A stretch of DNA of 56,443 nucleotides from VBDM01 sp035702665 (GTDB lineage: Bacteria; Pseudomonadota; Gammaproteobacteria; Burkholderiales; SG8-39), in the NCBI GenBank assembly GCA_035702665.1, contig DASSQD010000065.1, forward strand, positions 1 through 56,443, written 5' to 3'. Under the pieces are notes generated by a model. It was not told where the DNA came from. It did not search any database and saw only the letters and a list, made by a program, of their open reading frames with translations. Positions 23,536-32,425 of the stretch are shown here, in pieces. The position numbers and the translations under genes are program-made. Position 1 is the first letter of the stretch, and each line of letters opens with the position of its first letter.

Positions 23536-24473
23536 GCGCCCTGCTACGGCAAGCGCGGACAGTACCGGCCGCATCGCCCGTGCCCGACCATCTCGAATGG
23601 CTCGAGTCGGAGGCGGTCTTCATCCTGCGCGAGGTCGCCGGCGAGTGCGCCAATCCGGTGCTGTTCTTCTCCGGCGGCAAGGATTCCATCGTCCTGCTGC
23701 GGCTCGCGGAGAAGGCGTTCCGGCCGGCGCGATTTCCGTTTCCGTTGCTTCACATCGACACCGGCCACAATTTTCCCGAGGTGATCGCGTTCCGCGACGC
23801 CCGCGCGGCCGAGCTCGGCGAGAGGCTCCTGGTACGCTCGGTCGAGGACTCCATGCGGCGCGGCACGGTGAGGCTGCGCCGGCCGGACGACAGCCGTAAC
23901 GCCGTTCAGTCAGTGACCCTGCTCGAGGCGATCGCCGAATTCTCGTTCGACGCCGCGATCGGCGGGGCTCGCCGCGATGAGGAGAAGGCACGCGCCAAGG
24001 AGCGCGTGTTCTCCTTCCGCGACGAGTTCGGCCAGTGGGACCCGAAAAACCAGCGCCCCGAGCTGTGGAGCCTCTACAACACGCGCGTGGCTGAAGGCGA
24101 GCACATGCGCGTGTTTCCGATCAGCAACTGGACCGAGCTCGACGTATGGCAGTACATCGCACGCGAAAGGCTCGCCGTGCCGTCGATCTACTACGCGCAC
24201 CGCAGGAACATCGTGCGCAGGAACGGTCTCCTCGTGCCCGTGACGAGCCTCACGCCGCCGCGCGAGGGCGAGGCCGTGGAGGAGCTCTCGGTGCGCTTTC
24301 GGACGGTGGGCGACATCAGCTGCACCTGCCCCGTTGAATCTGTGGCGAGCACGCCCGCCGAAATCGTCGCCGAGACCGCGTTGACCACGGTCACCGAGCG
24401 CGGCGCAACGCGCATGGACGACCAGACCTCCGAGATCTCCATGGAGAAACGCAAGAAGGAAGGGTACTTCTGA
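23532..24473 (+). CDS. cysD: Sulfate adenylyltransferase subunit 2
   Basis: The ATP sulfurylase catalytic subunit (PP-loop family), activating sulfate to APS. The PP-loop is FFSGGKDSIVLLRL, and the C-terminus reads MEKRKKEGYF as in E. coli CysD. I favour a TTG at 23532 (313 residues) because AAGGAAA lies upstream and it overlaps the cysH stop. A GTG at 23580 would give 297 residues, closer to the E. coli length, but lacks a ribosome-binding site. Its stop overlaps the cysN ATG. Confidence 0.94.
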   Translation: MSALLRQARTVPAASPVPDHLEWLESEAVFILREVAGECANPVLFFSGGKDSIVLLRLAEKAFRPARFPFPLLHIDTGHNFPEVIAFRDARAAELGERLLVRSVEDSMRRGTVRLRRPDDSRNAVQSVTLLEAIAEFSFDAAIGGARRDEEKARAKERVFSFRDEFGQWDPKNQRPELWSLYNTRVAEGEHMRVFPISNWTELDVWQYIARERLAVPSIYYAHRRNIVRRNGLLVPVTSLTPPREGEAVEELSVRFRTVGDISCTCPVESVASTPAEIVAETALTTVTERGATRMDDQTSEISMEKRKKEGYF

Positions 24474-25768
24474 TGGGCCTCGCGGAGCCGATCGAGCGCC
24501 AGCCCCTGTTCCGGGAGGACCGCGGCGTGCTGCGGTTCATCACCGCCGGCAGCGTCGACGACGGCAAGAGCACGCTGATCGGGCGGCTGCTTCACGATAC
24601 GCGCGCGGTTTTCGAGGACCAGCTCGCCGCGGTGGCGCGCGTCTCGCGGCGGCGCGGCAACGAGCATATCGACCTGTCCCTCCTGACCGACGGGCTGGAA
24701 GCCGAGCGCGAGCAGGGCATCACCATCGACGTCGCCTACCGCTACTTCTCCACGCCACGGCGCAAGTTCATCATCGCCGACAGCCCGGGACACGAGCAGT
24801 ACACCCGCAACATGGTTACCGCCGCGTCCACCGCAGGCGCGGCAGTGATACTCGTCGACGCCCGCAAGGGAGTGCTTCCGCAGACCCGCCGCCATACCTA
24901 CATCGCCCGCCTGCTGGGTGTGCGCCACGTCATCGTCGCCGTGAACAAGATGGATCTGGTCGGCTTCGACGAATCGGTCTTCGAGCGGATCCGGAGCGAC
25001 TACCTCGCTTTCGTCTCGGCCCTCCGGATCGCCGACCTGCGCTTCATCCCGATCTCCGCGCTGCACGGGGATCTCGTAGTCGAGCGCGGCCCGAACATGA
25101 ACTGGTACGCCGGCCCTACGCTCCTCTCCGTTCTCGAGGAGATCGACGCCACCGAGGAGGCCGAAGCGCGTCCGCTGCGCTTCCCGGTGCAGCTCGTCGT
25201 CCGCGCCGGGGCAGGCAAGGACTTCCGGGGATACGCCGGCCGGGTCGAGTCGGGCTCGCTATCGCGTGGAACGGAGGTCGTTGCAATGGCTTCCGGGCGG
25301 CGCGCCGTCGTCGAGGATATCGTCTCCCTCGCGCAATCGCTCCCCGTCGCCGCCGCTGGCGCCTCGGTGAGCGTAGTGCTCGCCGACGACATCGACCTTT
25401 CGCGCGGCGACATGCTTGCCGACCCAATCTCGCCACCACGGGCGGTCAAGGCAATCGATGCGCGCATCTGCTGGCTTTCCTCGCTGCCTCTGGACGCCCG
25501 CGCTGTCTCATCCGCACGATTCGTCCTCAAGCACACGACGCGCAGCGTGCCGGCGAGGTTTGCCTCGCTCGAATCGCGCGTCGACGTGAACACACTCGAG
25601 CAGCACGCAGCGCCCGCGGGGCTGGTGATGAACGACATCGCTCGCGTGGGCCTCGCGCTCGCCCAGCCGGTATTCGTCGATTCCTACCGAAACGACCGCG
25701 TCACCGGCTCGTTCATACTCATCGACGACGTGACCCATCAGACGCTGGCGGCGGGAATGATCGAATGA
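24473..25768 (+). CDS. cysN: Sulfate adenylyltransferase subunit 1 (GTPase)
   Basis: A 431-residue elongation-factor-like GTPase that drives ATP sulfurylase with CysD. G1 is GSVDDGKST (26-34), G3 DSPGHEQYTRNM, and G4 VNKMDLVGF. Two beta-barrel domains follow. No C-terminal CysC kinase domain is fused, consistent with the APS reductase route. The ATG overlaps the cysD stop by one base, and the 3' end overlaps cobA by 4 bp. Confidence 0.95.
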   Translation: MGLAEPIERQPLFREDRGVLRFITAGSVDDGKSTLIGRLLHDTRAVFEDQLAAVARVSRRRGNEHIDLSLLTDGLEAEREQGITIDVAYRYFSTPRRKFIIADSPGHEQYTRNMVTAASTAGAAVILVDARKGVLPQTRRHTYIARLLGVRHVIVAVNKMDLVGFDESVFERIRSDYLAFVSALRIADLRFIPISALHGDLVVERGPNMNWYAGPTLLSVLEEIDATEEAEARPLRFPVQLVVRAGAGKDFRGYAGRVESGSLSRGTEVVAMASGRRAVVEDIVSLAQSLPVAAAGASVSVVLADDIDLSRGDMLADPISPPRAVKAIDARICWLSSLPLDARAVSSARFVLKHTTRSVPARFASLESRVDVNTLEQHAAPAGLVMNDIARVGLALAQPVFVDSYRNDRVTGSFILIDDVTHQTLAAGMIE

Positions 25769-26532
25769 CGGGGCGCGTCTATCTCGTCGGCGCCGGTCCG
25801 GGAGCGCCGGATCTCCTCACTCTCCGCTCGGCGGACGTCCTGCGACGCGCCGATGCCGTCTTCTACGACGCGCTCGTGCATCCCGCCACGCTCGCGATCG
25901 CCGCGCGCGCGGAGAAGATCCCGGTGGGCAAGCGCTCGGGGCGGCGGTCGACTGCCCAGAAATTCATCAGCAAACGCCTGGTCGACGCGGCGCGTACACA
26001 CGCGGTAGTCGTTCGGCTGAAGGGGGGCGATCCCATGCTCTTCGGCCGCGCGCAGGAGGAGATCGACGCCCTGCGTCGCGCCGGCGTCGATTTCGAAATC
26101 GTTCCGGGGGTCACCGCGGCGACCGCCGCCGCCGCCGAGCTCGGCGTCTCATTGACGCGACGCGGGCTCTCCAGGCATGTGGTCTTCGCCACGCCCCGCG
26201 CCGCCGAGGGCGAACGCGGCAACGACTGGGCCGCGAGCGTGCTAGCAGCCGACACCGCCGTGCTCTACATGGGCGCGGGCCTCGCGGAGCCGATCAGCGC
26301 GGAGCTCATGGCGCGCGGCAGGCCCCCCGGCACTCCGGTCGCGCTCGTGGAGAATGCCTCGCTGCCCGAGCGCAAGGTGCTCTTCGGAACCCTGGCCGAG
26401 CTGCCCGCGCTTGCCCGGCAGACCGGGTACGGCCCGACTATCGTCCTTTTCGGCGAAGTGCTGAAGGACGCGCTCGCGCAGCGCCGACCCGCGGCGGACG
26501 AAGCGATCGAGGCCGTTCTCAGGCAGGCCTGA
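25765..26532 (+). CDS. cobA: Uroporphyrinogen-III C-methyltransferase (siroheme synthesis)
   Basis: A 255-residue SAM-dependent enzyme making precorrin-2, the precursor of siroheme needed by CysI. Signatures include VYLVGAGPGAPDLLTLR at the N-terminus, the VVRLKGGDPMLFGR motif, and VPGVTAATAAAAELGVSLT. It is the single-domain SUMT type; the dehydrogenase/ferrochelatase (CysG N-terminal) part is not fused. It is linked to cysN by an ATGA overlap, so prosthetic group and apoenzyme are co-expressed. Confidence 0.94.
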   Translation: MTGRVYLVGAGPGAPDLLTLRSADVLRRADAVFYDALVHPATLAIAARAEKIPVGKRSGRRSTAQKFISKRLVDAARTHAVVVRLKGGDPMLFGRAQEEIDALRRAGVDFEIVPGVTAATAAAAELGVSLTRRGLSRHVVFATPRAAEGERGNDWAASVLAADTAVLYMGAGLAEPISAELMARGRPPGTPVALVENASLPERKVLFGTLAELPALARQTGYGPTIVLFGEVLKDALAQRRPAADEAIEAVLRQA

Positions 26533-26573
26533 GCGGAACCCTTGCCAGCCTTTCAGAGTCAGATTTGCGAGAA

Positions 26574-26822
26574 ATGTCCAAAGTCCGGCCGATGAGCCCT
26601 CGCCCCATCCCCGAAACCGTATGGCGCTCCCCCTCGGGCGAGATCGTGTCCTGCGTCGAGAAACTGAAGGTGCTGCGCGAGAACCTGGAGGAGATCCAGC
26701 AGCTCTGCCAGGACGCTCTCGAGGACGCCGTGCTGATGGGGTGCGATGAGCGCCAGTTCAAGCAGGTGCTCGGCAACCTGGTACAGCTTCTGGAAAACCC
26801 CTATACGGACAAGGCGCGCTGA
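26574..26822 (+). CDS. Conserved small protein of unknown function
   Basis: An 82-residue soluble protein (start ATG at 26574). It has a short N-terminal part with PIPETVWRSPSGE followed by two predicted helices (about 28-45 and 60-75) with conserved-looking Cys30, Cys48 and Cys60. I recall similar proteins beside siroheme genes in other betaproteobacteria, but know of no function. It lies 41 bp after cobA on the same strand, so it may be the last gene of the sulfate operon. It ends nine bases before the convergent dsbB stop. Confidence 0.7.
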   Translation: MSKVRPMSPRPIPETVWRSPSGEIVSCVEKLKVLRENLEEIQQLCQDALEDAVLMGCDERQFKQVLGNLVQLLENPYTDKAR

Positions 26823-26830
26823 CCGCCGGA

Positions 26831-27328
26831 TCAGTCGCGCAACGCGAGCACGACCGCGCAGACGGCGAGGGCGAGGAACGCCGCGAGGGTCCACTCCGGG
26901 ATGCTGAAGGACAGCAGCGTCCAGTCGACCTTGCCGCACTCGCCCGACCCGCGCAGGATACGCCCGAGGGACTGGACCGGCCCGAAGGTCGAGAGCAGGA
27001 AATCAAGGCTCGGCCCGCAGGCCGGCCGCTGGTCCTCCGGAAGATGCTGGATCCAGGTGTGCCTGGCCGCGATGGCGGCGCCGGTCACGGCGCACAGCGC
27101 GATCGCACCGGCGTATATCCCCGCACCGACCCTGCGCGCGGGGTGATGGATCGCCGCGACGAGGAAGGCGATCCCGGTCGCGAGCAGCATGATGCGCTGG
27201 AGGATGCACAGGGGACAGGGCTCCAGCCCGGCGGCGAACTGAAGGTAGTAGCCGAAGGCGAGCATGCCCGCACAGGCGAGGAAGCCCCCCAGGTTGCCGA
27301 TCCGTCGCGAAAAGAGAAGTCGGGTCAT
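26831..27328 (-). CDS. dsbB: Disulfide bond formation protein DsbB
   Basis: A 165-residue inner-membrane protein with four membrane segments that reoxidises periplasmic DsbA using quinone. The first periplasmic loop has Cys38-x2-Cys41 (EPCPLC), and the second loop has Cys104 (RPACGP) and Cys131 (GECGK), so all four catalytic cysteines are present. The ATG at 27328 is the natural start before the first membrane segment; an in-frame extension to 27406 is rejected. Confidence 0.93.
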   Translation of the reverse strand: MTRLLFSRRIGNLGGFLACAGMLAFGYYLQFAAGLEPCPLCILQRIMLLATGIAFLVAAIHHPARRVGAGIYAGAIALCAVTGAAIAARHTWIQHLPEDQRPACGPSLDFLLSTFGPVQSLGRILRGSGECGKVDWTLLSFSIPEWTLAAFLALAVCAVVLALRD

Positions 27329-27473
27329 GGGAACGAAGCCTAACATCGTCGCGTTTCTTGGTGTCTGCCCCTCCGGCGGCGCTACTTTCGACCGGGGTCC
27401 GGGCAAAGCGTTCCTGTCCTATTAGAATGGCCCGGCGCGGTGCCTCGGGCGCCGCTTCAGGGGGATAGGGTTC

Positions 27474-28127
27474 GTGAGACCGCGCTTCGCCCGCCGCGAG
27501 AACCTGGGACTCAGCAAGGCCGAGTTCGCCGTGCTCAGGCGCCTGCGCACGCCCCAGAAGATCCAGGATTTCCTGAACCGTATGTCTCCGAATTTCGAGA
27601 CCGAGGGCCAGACCTGCCTTTCGGTCCGCGAGGTGCTGAAGCAGCGGCGGGCGCATTGCATCGAGGGCGCGATGTTCGCCGCGTGCGCCCTGTGGGTGCA
27701 CGGAGAACCGCCGCTCCTCCTCGATCTGCGCGCCGAGCGCGACTACGACCACGTCGTCGCCCTGTTCAGGCGCGGTCGCTGCTGGGGCGCGATCTCCAAG
27801 ACCAACCCCGCAGTGCTGCGTTGGCGCGACCCGGTATACCGCAACCTGCGCGAGCTCGCGATGTCATACCTGCACGAGTACGCGAACAAGCGCAGCCAGA
27901 AGACCCTGCGAAGCTACGCCGGGCCGTTCGATCTGCGCCGCTTCGACCCCCGGCTGTGGGTCACCAACGGGAAGAACTGCTGGGAGATCGGCGCGACGCT
28001 CGACGACATGCGGCATCGCCCGCTCCTGACCAAGCGCCAGGCGCGCGCGCTGCGCCTGCGCGACGCCGTGGAGCGTAAGGCAGGCGCCCTGAACGAACAC
28101 CGCCCCCCGCGCAAGCGCTCGGGCTAG
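27474..28127 (+). CDS. Transglutaminase-like fold protein, function unknown
   Basis: A 217-residue soluble protein from a GTG start with GGGGGA upstream; a TAGAAT -10 box lies at 27423-27428. The segment SVREVLKQRRAHCIEGAMFA places Cys62 at the start of a helix, and DYDHVVALF puts His93 on a strand 31 residues later. This matches the Cys-His spacing of transglutaminase-like peptidases, although the third catalytic residue is not certain. The C-terminus is Arg/Lys-rich. Its stop codon shares a CTAG with the convergent monooxygenase gene. Confidence 0.65.
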   Translation: MRPRFARRENLGLSKAEFAVLRRLRTPQKIQDFLNRMSPNFETEGQTCLSVREVLKQRRAHCIEGAMFAACALWVHGEPPLLLDLRAERDYDHVVALFRRGRCWGAISKTNPAVLRWRDPVYRNLRELAMSYLHEYANKRSQKTLRSYAGPFDLRRFDPRLWVTNGKNCWEIGATLDDMRHRPLLTKRQARALRLRDAVERKAGALNEHRPPRKRSG

Positions 28128-29317
28128 GCCATCCTCCCGGCCTTGCGTACGCTCTCGATCAGCGAGGTGCGCATCAGAAACTGCTTGTGCAGGCGCGGAT
28201 CGGCGGCGGCGCGCCGCAGCTCGTCGAAATTGGCCTGCCTCACTTTCGGGTCACGCTCCTCCAGCCGCTTCTTGTTCGCCACTGTCTGCTGCTGCACGTA
28301 TTCGATGTTGAGCGGCCGCCTGCGACGCTCGTACCGATCGAGCAAGTTTTCTCCCGCCTGCCCGCTTGCGACGACGTCCAGGGTCTGCGCCAACTCGATG
28401 GCGTCGTGGATGCCGCAGTTCAGACCCAGGCCGCCTACCGGATTGTTGACGTGCGCCGCGTCGCCGGCGAGAAACACGCGGCCGGCGCGGAAAGCCTTCG
28501 CCACGCGCTGGTGCACCCGGTAGATGTTGCGGTGGACGAGCGATTCCATCGGATGCTCTTTCGCGAGCTTGCGCATCCTGCGGCGCACGGAGGTTTCGGA
28601 GAAGGCTTCCTCGTCCGTCTCGCTTTCCTTCGCCGGAAACACGGCGCGCCAGCGTCCCTTGAGATCGTCGCCCATGACCTTGAAGAGATTGGTCCACTCC
28701 TCCGGGTCGGAGATATAGCTGCGCTCGCGGCATCCCAAGGCGGATTGGAAATCGAACAGGCTGGTGAGCACGAGGAACCTCTCGGGCCACGTGTAGCCCT
28801 CGAACTCGATGTCGAGACACTTGCGCACGGTGCTGCGCCCGCCGTCGCAACCGATGACGAAGTCGAACGCATGCTCTCCGGACGCCGCGACCCGCACGCC
28901 CTTCCCGTCCTGCGCCACGCCGGTAACGGGCGTCTCCAACCGCACTTCCGCGTTCGGCAGGGTGGCGAGGCGCCGCAAGCCGATCTCGCATAGCTTGTGC
29001 TGCTCGGTCTGGACCACGTACGGGTAGGGCGTCTCGTCGCGCAGGGTCTCGTGATCGAATTCTGCGACGAGAGTCTGCGTCGCGCCGTCCCAGAACTGGA
29101 AGTAGCGGGCCTTCAGGCCGACCGACTCGAACTCCTCGAGCAGCTCCAGCTCCGCGAGCATCTCGAGCGTCGAGGGATGGGTGGTCGCCGCCCGGGGACT
29201 GTGGTCGATGTCGCGCCCGGCCTCGAAGAGCACGACGCGCATGCCGCGCCGCGCGCAGGCGAGCGCCGCGACGACCCCGACCGGGCCCGCGCCGACGATC
29301 CCGATCCGCGCCTGCAC
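28124..29317 (-). CDS. FAD-dependent monooxygenase (PheA/TfdB, PHBH-like)
   Basis: A 397-residue flavoprotein of the group A aromatic hydroxylase type. The Rossmann FAD motif is GIVGAGPVGVVAALACARRG (6-25), the middle DG motif is GCDGGRSTVRK, and the C-terminal FAD motif is GRVFLAGDAAHVNNPVGG. The substrate is not evident. The gene starts 13 bp after the RND pump gene on the same strand and is the fifth gene of the efflux operon, so it may modify the compound the pump exports or that the TetR protein senses. Confidence 0.87.
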   Translation of the reverse strand: MQARIGIVGAGPVGVVAALACARRGMRVVLFEAGRDIDHSPRAATTHPSTLEMLAELELLEEFESVGLKARYFQFWDGATQTLVAEFDHETLRDETPYPYVVQTEQHKLCEIGLRRLATLPNAEVRLETPVTGVAQDGKGVRVAASGEHAFDFVIGCDGGRSTVRKCLDIEFEGYTWPERFLVLTSLFDFQSALGCRERSYISDPEEWTNLFKVMGDDLKGRWRAVFPAKESETDEEAFSETSVRRRMRKLAKEHPMESLVHRNIYRVHQRVAKAFRAGRVFLAGDAAHVNNPVGGLGLNCGIHDAIELAQTLDVVASGQAGENLLDRYERRRRPLNIEYVQQQTVANKKRLEERDPKVRQANFDELRRAAADPRLHKQFLMRTSLIESVRKAGRMA

Positions 29318-29330
29318 CGCAGCCTGCAGG

Positions 29331-32300
29331 TCAGCGCGCGGCCGTCAGGGCTTCGGCTGTCGGCCGCCTCGAATGGTCCTCGGCGAGCAGCACGTACATC
29401 GCGGGAACGACGAACAAGGTGAACAGCGTTCCGATGGCGACGCCGGTGGCGATAACCAGACCCATGTTGAAGCGGCTCACTGCGCCCGCGCCGCTCGCGA
29501 TGAGAAGCGGAACGACCCCGAGCACCATTGCGCCGGTGGTCATCAGGATCGGGCGGAGCCGGATGCCGGCAGCCTTCTCGACCGCTTCGCGCTTGGGCAG
29601 GCCCTGCTTCTGAAGATTGTTGGCGAACTCGACGATCAGGATCCCGTGCTTGCTGATGAGCCCGATCAGTGTGACCAGGCCCACCTTGGTGTAGATGTTG
29701 AGGCTCACCGCGCCGATCCCGAGCGTGCCGAACAGGTTGACGAAGATGAGCGCCCCGCAGATCGACATCGGCACTGAGATTAGGATGATGATCGGGTCGC
29801 GGAAGCTTTCGAATTGCGCGGCAAGCGCCAGGAATATGACCACCAGGGCAAACAGGAAAGTGACCAGCAAGGCGCTCGATTCCTGGATGTACTGGCGCGA
29901 AGGCCCGGCGTAATCGACCGAGTAGCCTTGCGGGAGCGTTCGCGCCGCGAGGTTCTGCATGTAGGCGATCGCATCGCCCTGGGTCACGCCGATGAAGGGG
30001 ACGCCGGAGATCGTGGCCGCGTTCTGCTGCTGGAAGCGGTTGAGCGATTGCGGGATCGTCTTGGTAGTGATGTGCACCACCGTCGAAAGCGGGATGGAGT
30101 CGCCGCTCGCGGTGCGGATATAGGTGCTGTTCAGCTGGTCCGCATTGAGCCGGTCCGTCTGCTGGACCTGAGGAATCACCTTGTAGGCACGGTCGTAGAA
30201 GCTGAAGTAGTTGACGTAACCGCCTCCCAGGAGCGAGGACAACGCGCCGCCCAGGTCCTTCATCGTCAGCCCGAGCTGCGCGGTCAGCTCCCTGTCGATC
30301 TCGACCGTCGATTGCGGGAGGTCGTAACGCAGGTCATTGTCGATGAAGAAGAACATGCCGCTCTTTTGCGCTTCCTGGGCGAACGCGGAGGCGACGCCGT
30401 TCAGCCTGTCGAAAGGCTCGGTCGTCTGGATCACGAATTGCACAGGCAAGCCGAACGCTCCGGGAAGCGGCGGAGGCGGGAAGAGCGCGGCGCGCAACCC
30501 CGCAATGTGCCCGAGCTCCTGCGTGACGCCGGGCAGCAGCTGCGAGGCAGTGGCCTTGCGCTCGTTCCAGGGCTTGAGCACCATCCCGGCGAGCGTCTGT
30601 CCCGGGATGTCGAGCTGGAACACGTGCTCCGTCTCGGGATGCTTCACGAACGTTTCGTATACGGCGCGCGTGTAGAGCTGGCGCTGCTGCAGCGTCGAAT
30701 TCGGCGCGGCCTGCGCCGACATGATGAGCACGCCCTGGTCCTCCGGCGGCGCGAGCTCGTCCTTCGAGGTGGTCCAGAGAAAGTAGATGCTGCCGAGGAC
30801 GATGACCGAGAACACCGCCGTCACCGGAACCCAGTTAAGGGTGCCGTGGAGGAAATTCTCGTAGCGGCGGTGCAGCGCGTCGAAAGTGGAATCGAGCAGG
30901 AGGACGAGCCTCATGTCCCAGCCCTCTTGGTTCGGGTCGTGGGGCCTGAGCAGTCTCGAGCACATCATCGGCGACAACGTGAGGGCAATCACGGCCGATA
31001 CCGTCACGGCACCGACCAGAGTCACGGCGAACTCGGTGAAGAGCGCTCCAGTCAGCCCGCTGAGGAACACGATGGGCACGTACACGGCGACGAGCACGAT
31101 CGTCATCGCAATGATGGGATTGGCGAGCTCGCGCGCGGCGAGCACGGCCGCCTGCATCGGCTTCATGCCTTCCTCGAGGTGGCGCTCGACGTTCTCCACG
31201 ACGATGATCGCGTCGTCCACAACCAGGCCGATCGCGAGCACAAGGGCAAGCAGGGTCAGCAGGTTGATGGAGTAGCCGAGCGCGAACATCACCGTAAACG
31301 TGCCGACGAGCGAAAGTGGGATCGCGATCGTCGGGATGAGCACCGAGCGCACCGAGCCGAGAAAGGCGAACACCACCAGCGTCACGATGATGAGGGCCTC
31401 GCCGAGCGTCCAGATCACTTCCTCGATCGCGCTGTTCACGAACTTGGTCGAATCGTAGACGATCTCGCCCTGCAGCCCCTGGGGCAGCTGCGAGTGGATA
31501 TCGGGCCACACTTTGCGCACGCCGGCGATCACGTCGAGCAGGTTCGCCGCGGGTGCGACGTTGATGCCGATGTAGACCGCCTTCTTGCCGTCGAAGCCGA
31601 CCTCGGAGTCGTAGTCTTCGGCGCCGAGCGTGACGTTGGCGACGTCGCTCAGGCGTATCACCGCGCCGCCTTGCTGCTTGACGACGAGATTCTTGAACTG
31701 CTCGACCGTGCGGACGTCAGTCGACGCGGTGAGGTTCACCTGGACCATCTGACCTTTGGTCGCGCCCACCGCCGAGAGGAAGTTGTTGGCGGCCAGGGCC
31801 GCGCTCACGTCGGCCGCCGTAAGGCCGTACGCCGCGAGCTTGTCCGGGTCGATCCACGCCCGCAGGGCGAAAAGCTTTCCGCCCAGGATCTCGGCGGTCT
31901 GCACGCCCTCGACCGCCTGTAACTTGGGTTGAACGACGCGAATCAGGTAGTCGGTGATCTTGTTGGGCGTGAGCACGTCGCTCGCGAAGCCAATGTACAT
32001 GGCGGCGAACGTCTGGCCGACTTTCACCGTCAGAACCGGCTGCTGCGAGCCCGGCGGCAGCTGGTTCAATACGGCGCTGACCTTGGTGTTGATCTCGGTG
32101 AGCGCCTTGTCGACGTCATAGTTGAGGCGCAGCGCGGCCGTGATCGTGCTCACGCTCTGGCGGCTCGACGAGCTCATGAAGTCGATGCCGTTCGCCTGGG
32201 CGATGGAGTTCTCGAGTGGCGTGGTGATGAACCCGGCCACCAGCGACGGGTCGGCGCCGAAGTAGGTCGTGGTCACGGTCACGACGGCGTTCTGCGTCCG

Positions 32301-32417
32301 CGGGTATTGCAGCACCGGAAGGAGGCCGATCGAGCGCAGCCCGAGAACGAGCAGCGTCAGGCTGACGACCGTCGCGAGAACGGGCCGCTCGATGAAAATG
32401 TCGGTGAATTTCCGCAT
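29331..32417 (-). CDS. RND multidrug efflux permease (HAE1 family)
   Basis: A 1028-residue inner-membrane proton/drug antiporter. The N-terminus MRKFTDIFIERPVLATVVSL and the duplicated arrangement of twelve membrane segments with two large periplasmic loops are typical of AcrB homologues. Proton-relay acidic residues lie in the fourth membrane segment (GLVVDDAIIVVENVERH). Length matches the family. It follows the adaptor gene by eight bases and precedes the monooxygenase gene. Substrates cannot be predicted, though organic compounds are usual for HAE1. Confidence 0.95.
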   Translation of the reverse strand: MRKFTDIFIERPVLATVVSLTLLVLGLRSIGLLPVLQYPRTQNAVVTVTTTYFGADPSLVAGFITTPLENSIAQANGIDFMSSSSRQSVSTITAALRLNYDVDKALTEINTKVSAVLNQLPPGSQQPVLTVKVGQTFAAMYIGFASDVLTPNKITDYLIRVVQPKLQAVEGVQTAEILGGKLFALRAWIDPDKLAAYGLTAADVSAALAANNFLSAVGATKGQMVQVNLTASTDVRTVEQFKNLVVKQQGGAVIRLSDVANVTLGAEDYDSEVGFDGKKAVYIGINVAPAANLLDVIAGVRKVWPDIHSQLPQGLQGEIVYDSTKFVNSAIEEVIWTLGEALIIVTLVVFAFLGSVRSVLIPTIAIPLSLVGTFTVMFALGYSINLLTLLALVLAIGLVVDDAIIVVENVERHLEEGMKPMQAAVLAARELANPIIAMTIVLVAVYVPIVFLSGLTGALFTEFAVTLVGAVTVSAVIALTLSPMMCSRLLRPHDPNQEGWDMRLVLLLDSTFDALHRRYENFLHGTLNWVPVTAVFSVIVLGSIYFLWTTSKDELAPPEDQGVLIMSAQAAPNSTLQQRQLYTRAVYETFVKHPETEHVFQLDIPGQTLAGMVLKPWNERKATASQLLPGVTQELGHIAGLRAALFPPPPLPGAFGLPVQFVIQTTEPFDRLNGVASAFAQEAQKSGMFFFIDNDLRYDLPQSTVEIDRELTAQLGLTMKDLGGALSSLLGGGYVNYFSFYDRAYKVIPQVQQTDRLNADQLNSTYIRTASGDSIPLSTVVHITTKTIPQSLNRFQQQNAATISGVPFIGVTQGDAIAYMQNLAARTLPQGYSVDYAGPSRQYIQESSALLVTFLFALVVIFLALAAQFESFRDPIIILISVPMSICGALIFVNLFGTLGIGAVSLNIYTKVGLVTLIGLISKHGILIVEFANNLQKQGLPKREAVEKAAGIRLRPILMTTGAMVLGVVPLLIASGAGAVSRFNMGLVIATGVAIGTLFTLFVVPAMYVLLAEDHSRRPTAEALTAAR

Positions 32418-32425
32418 CGGACCCC

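Noticed and set aside
29814..31922. 702-codon plus-strand frame opposite the RND pump gene
   Set aside because: Highly charged low-complexity shadow translation; the pump gene is certain.
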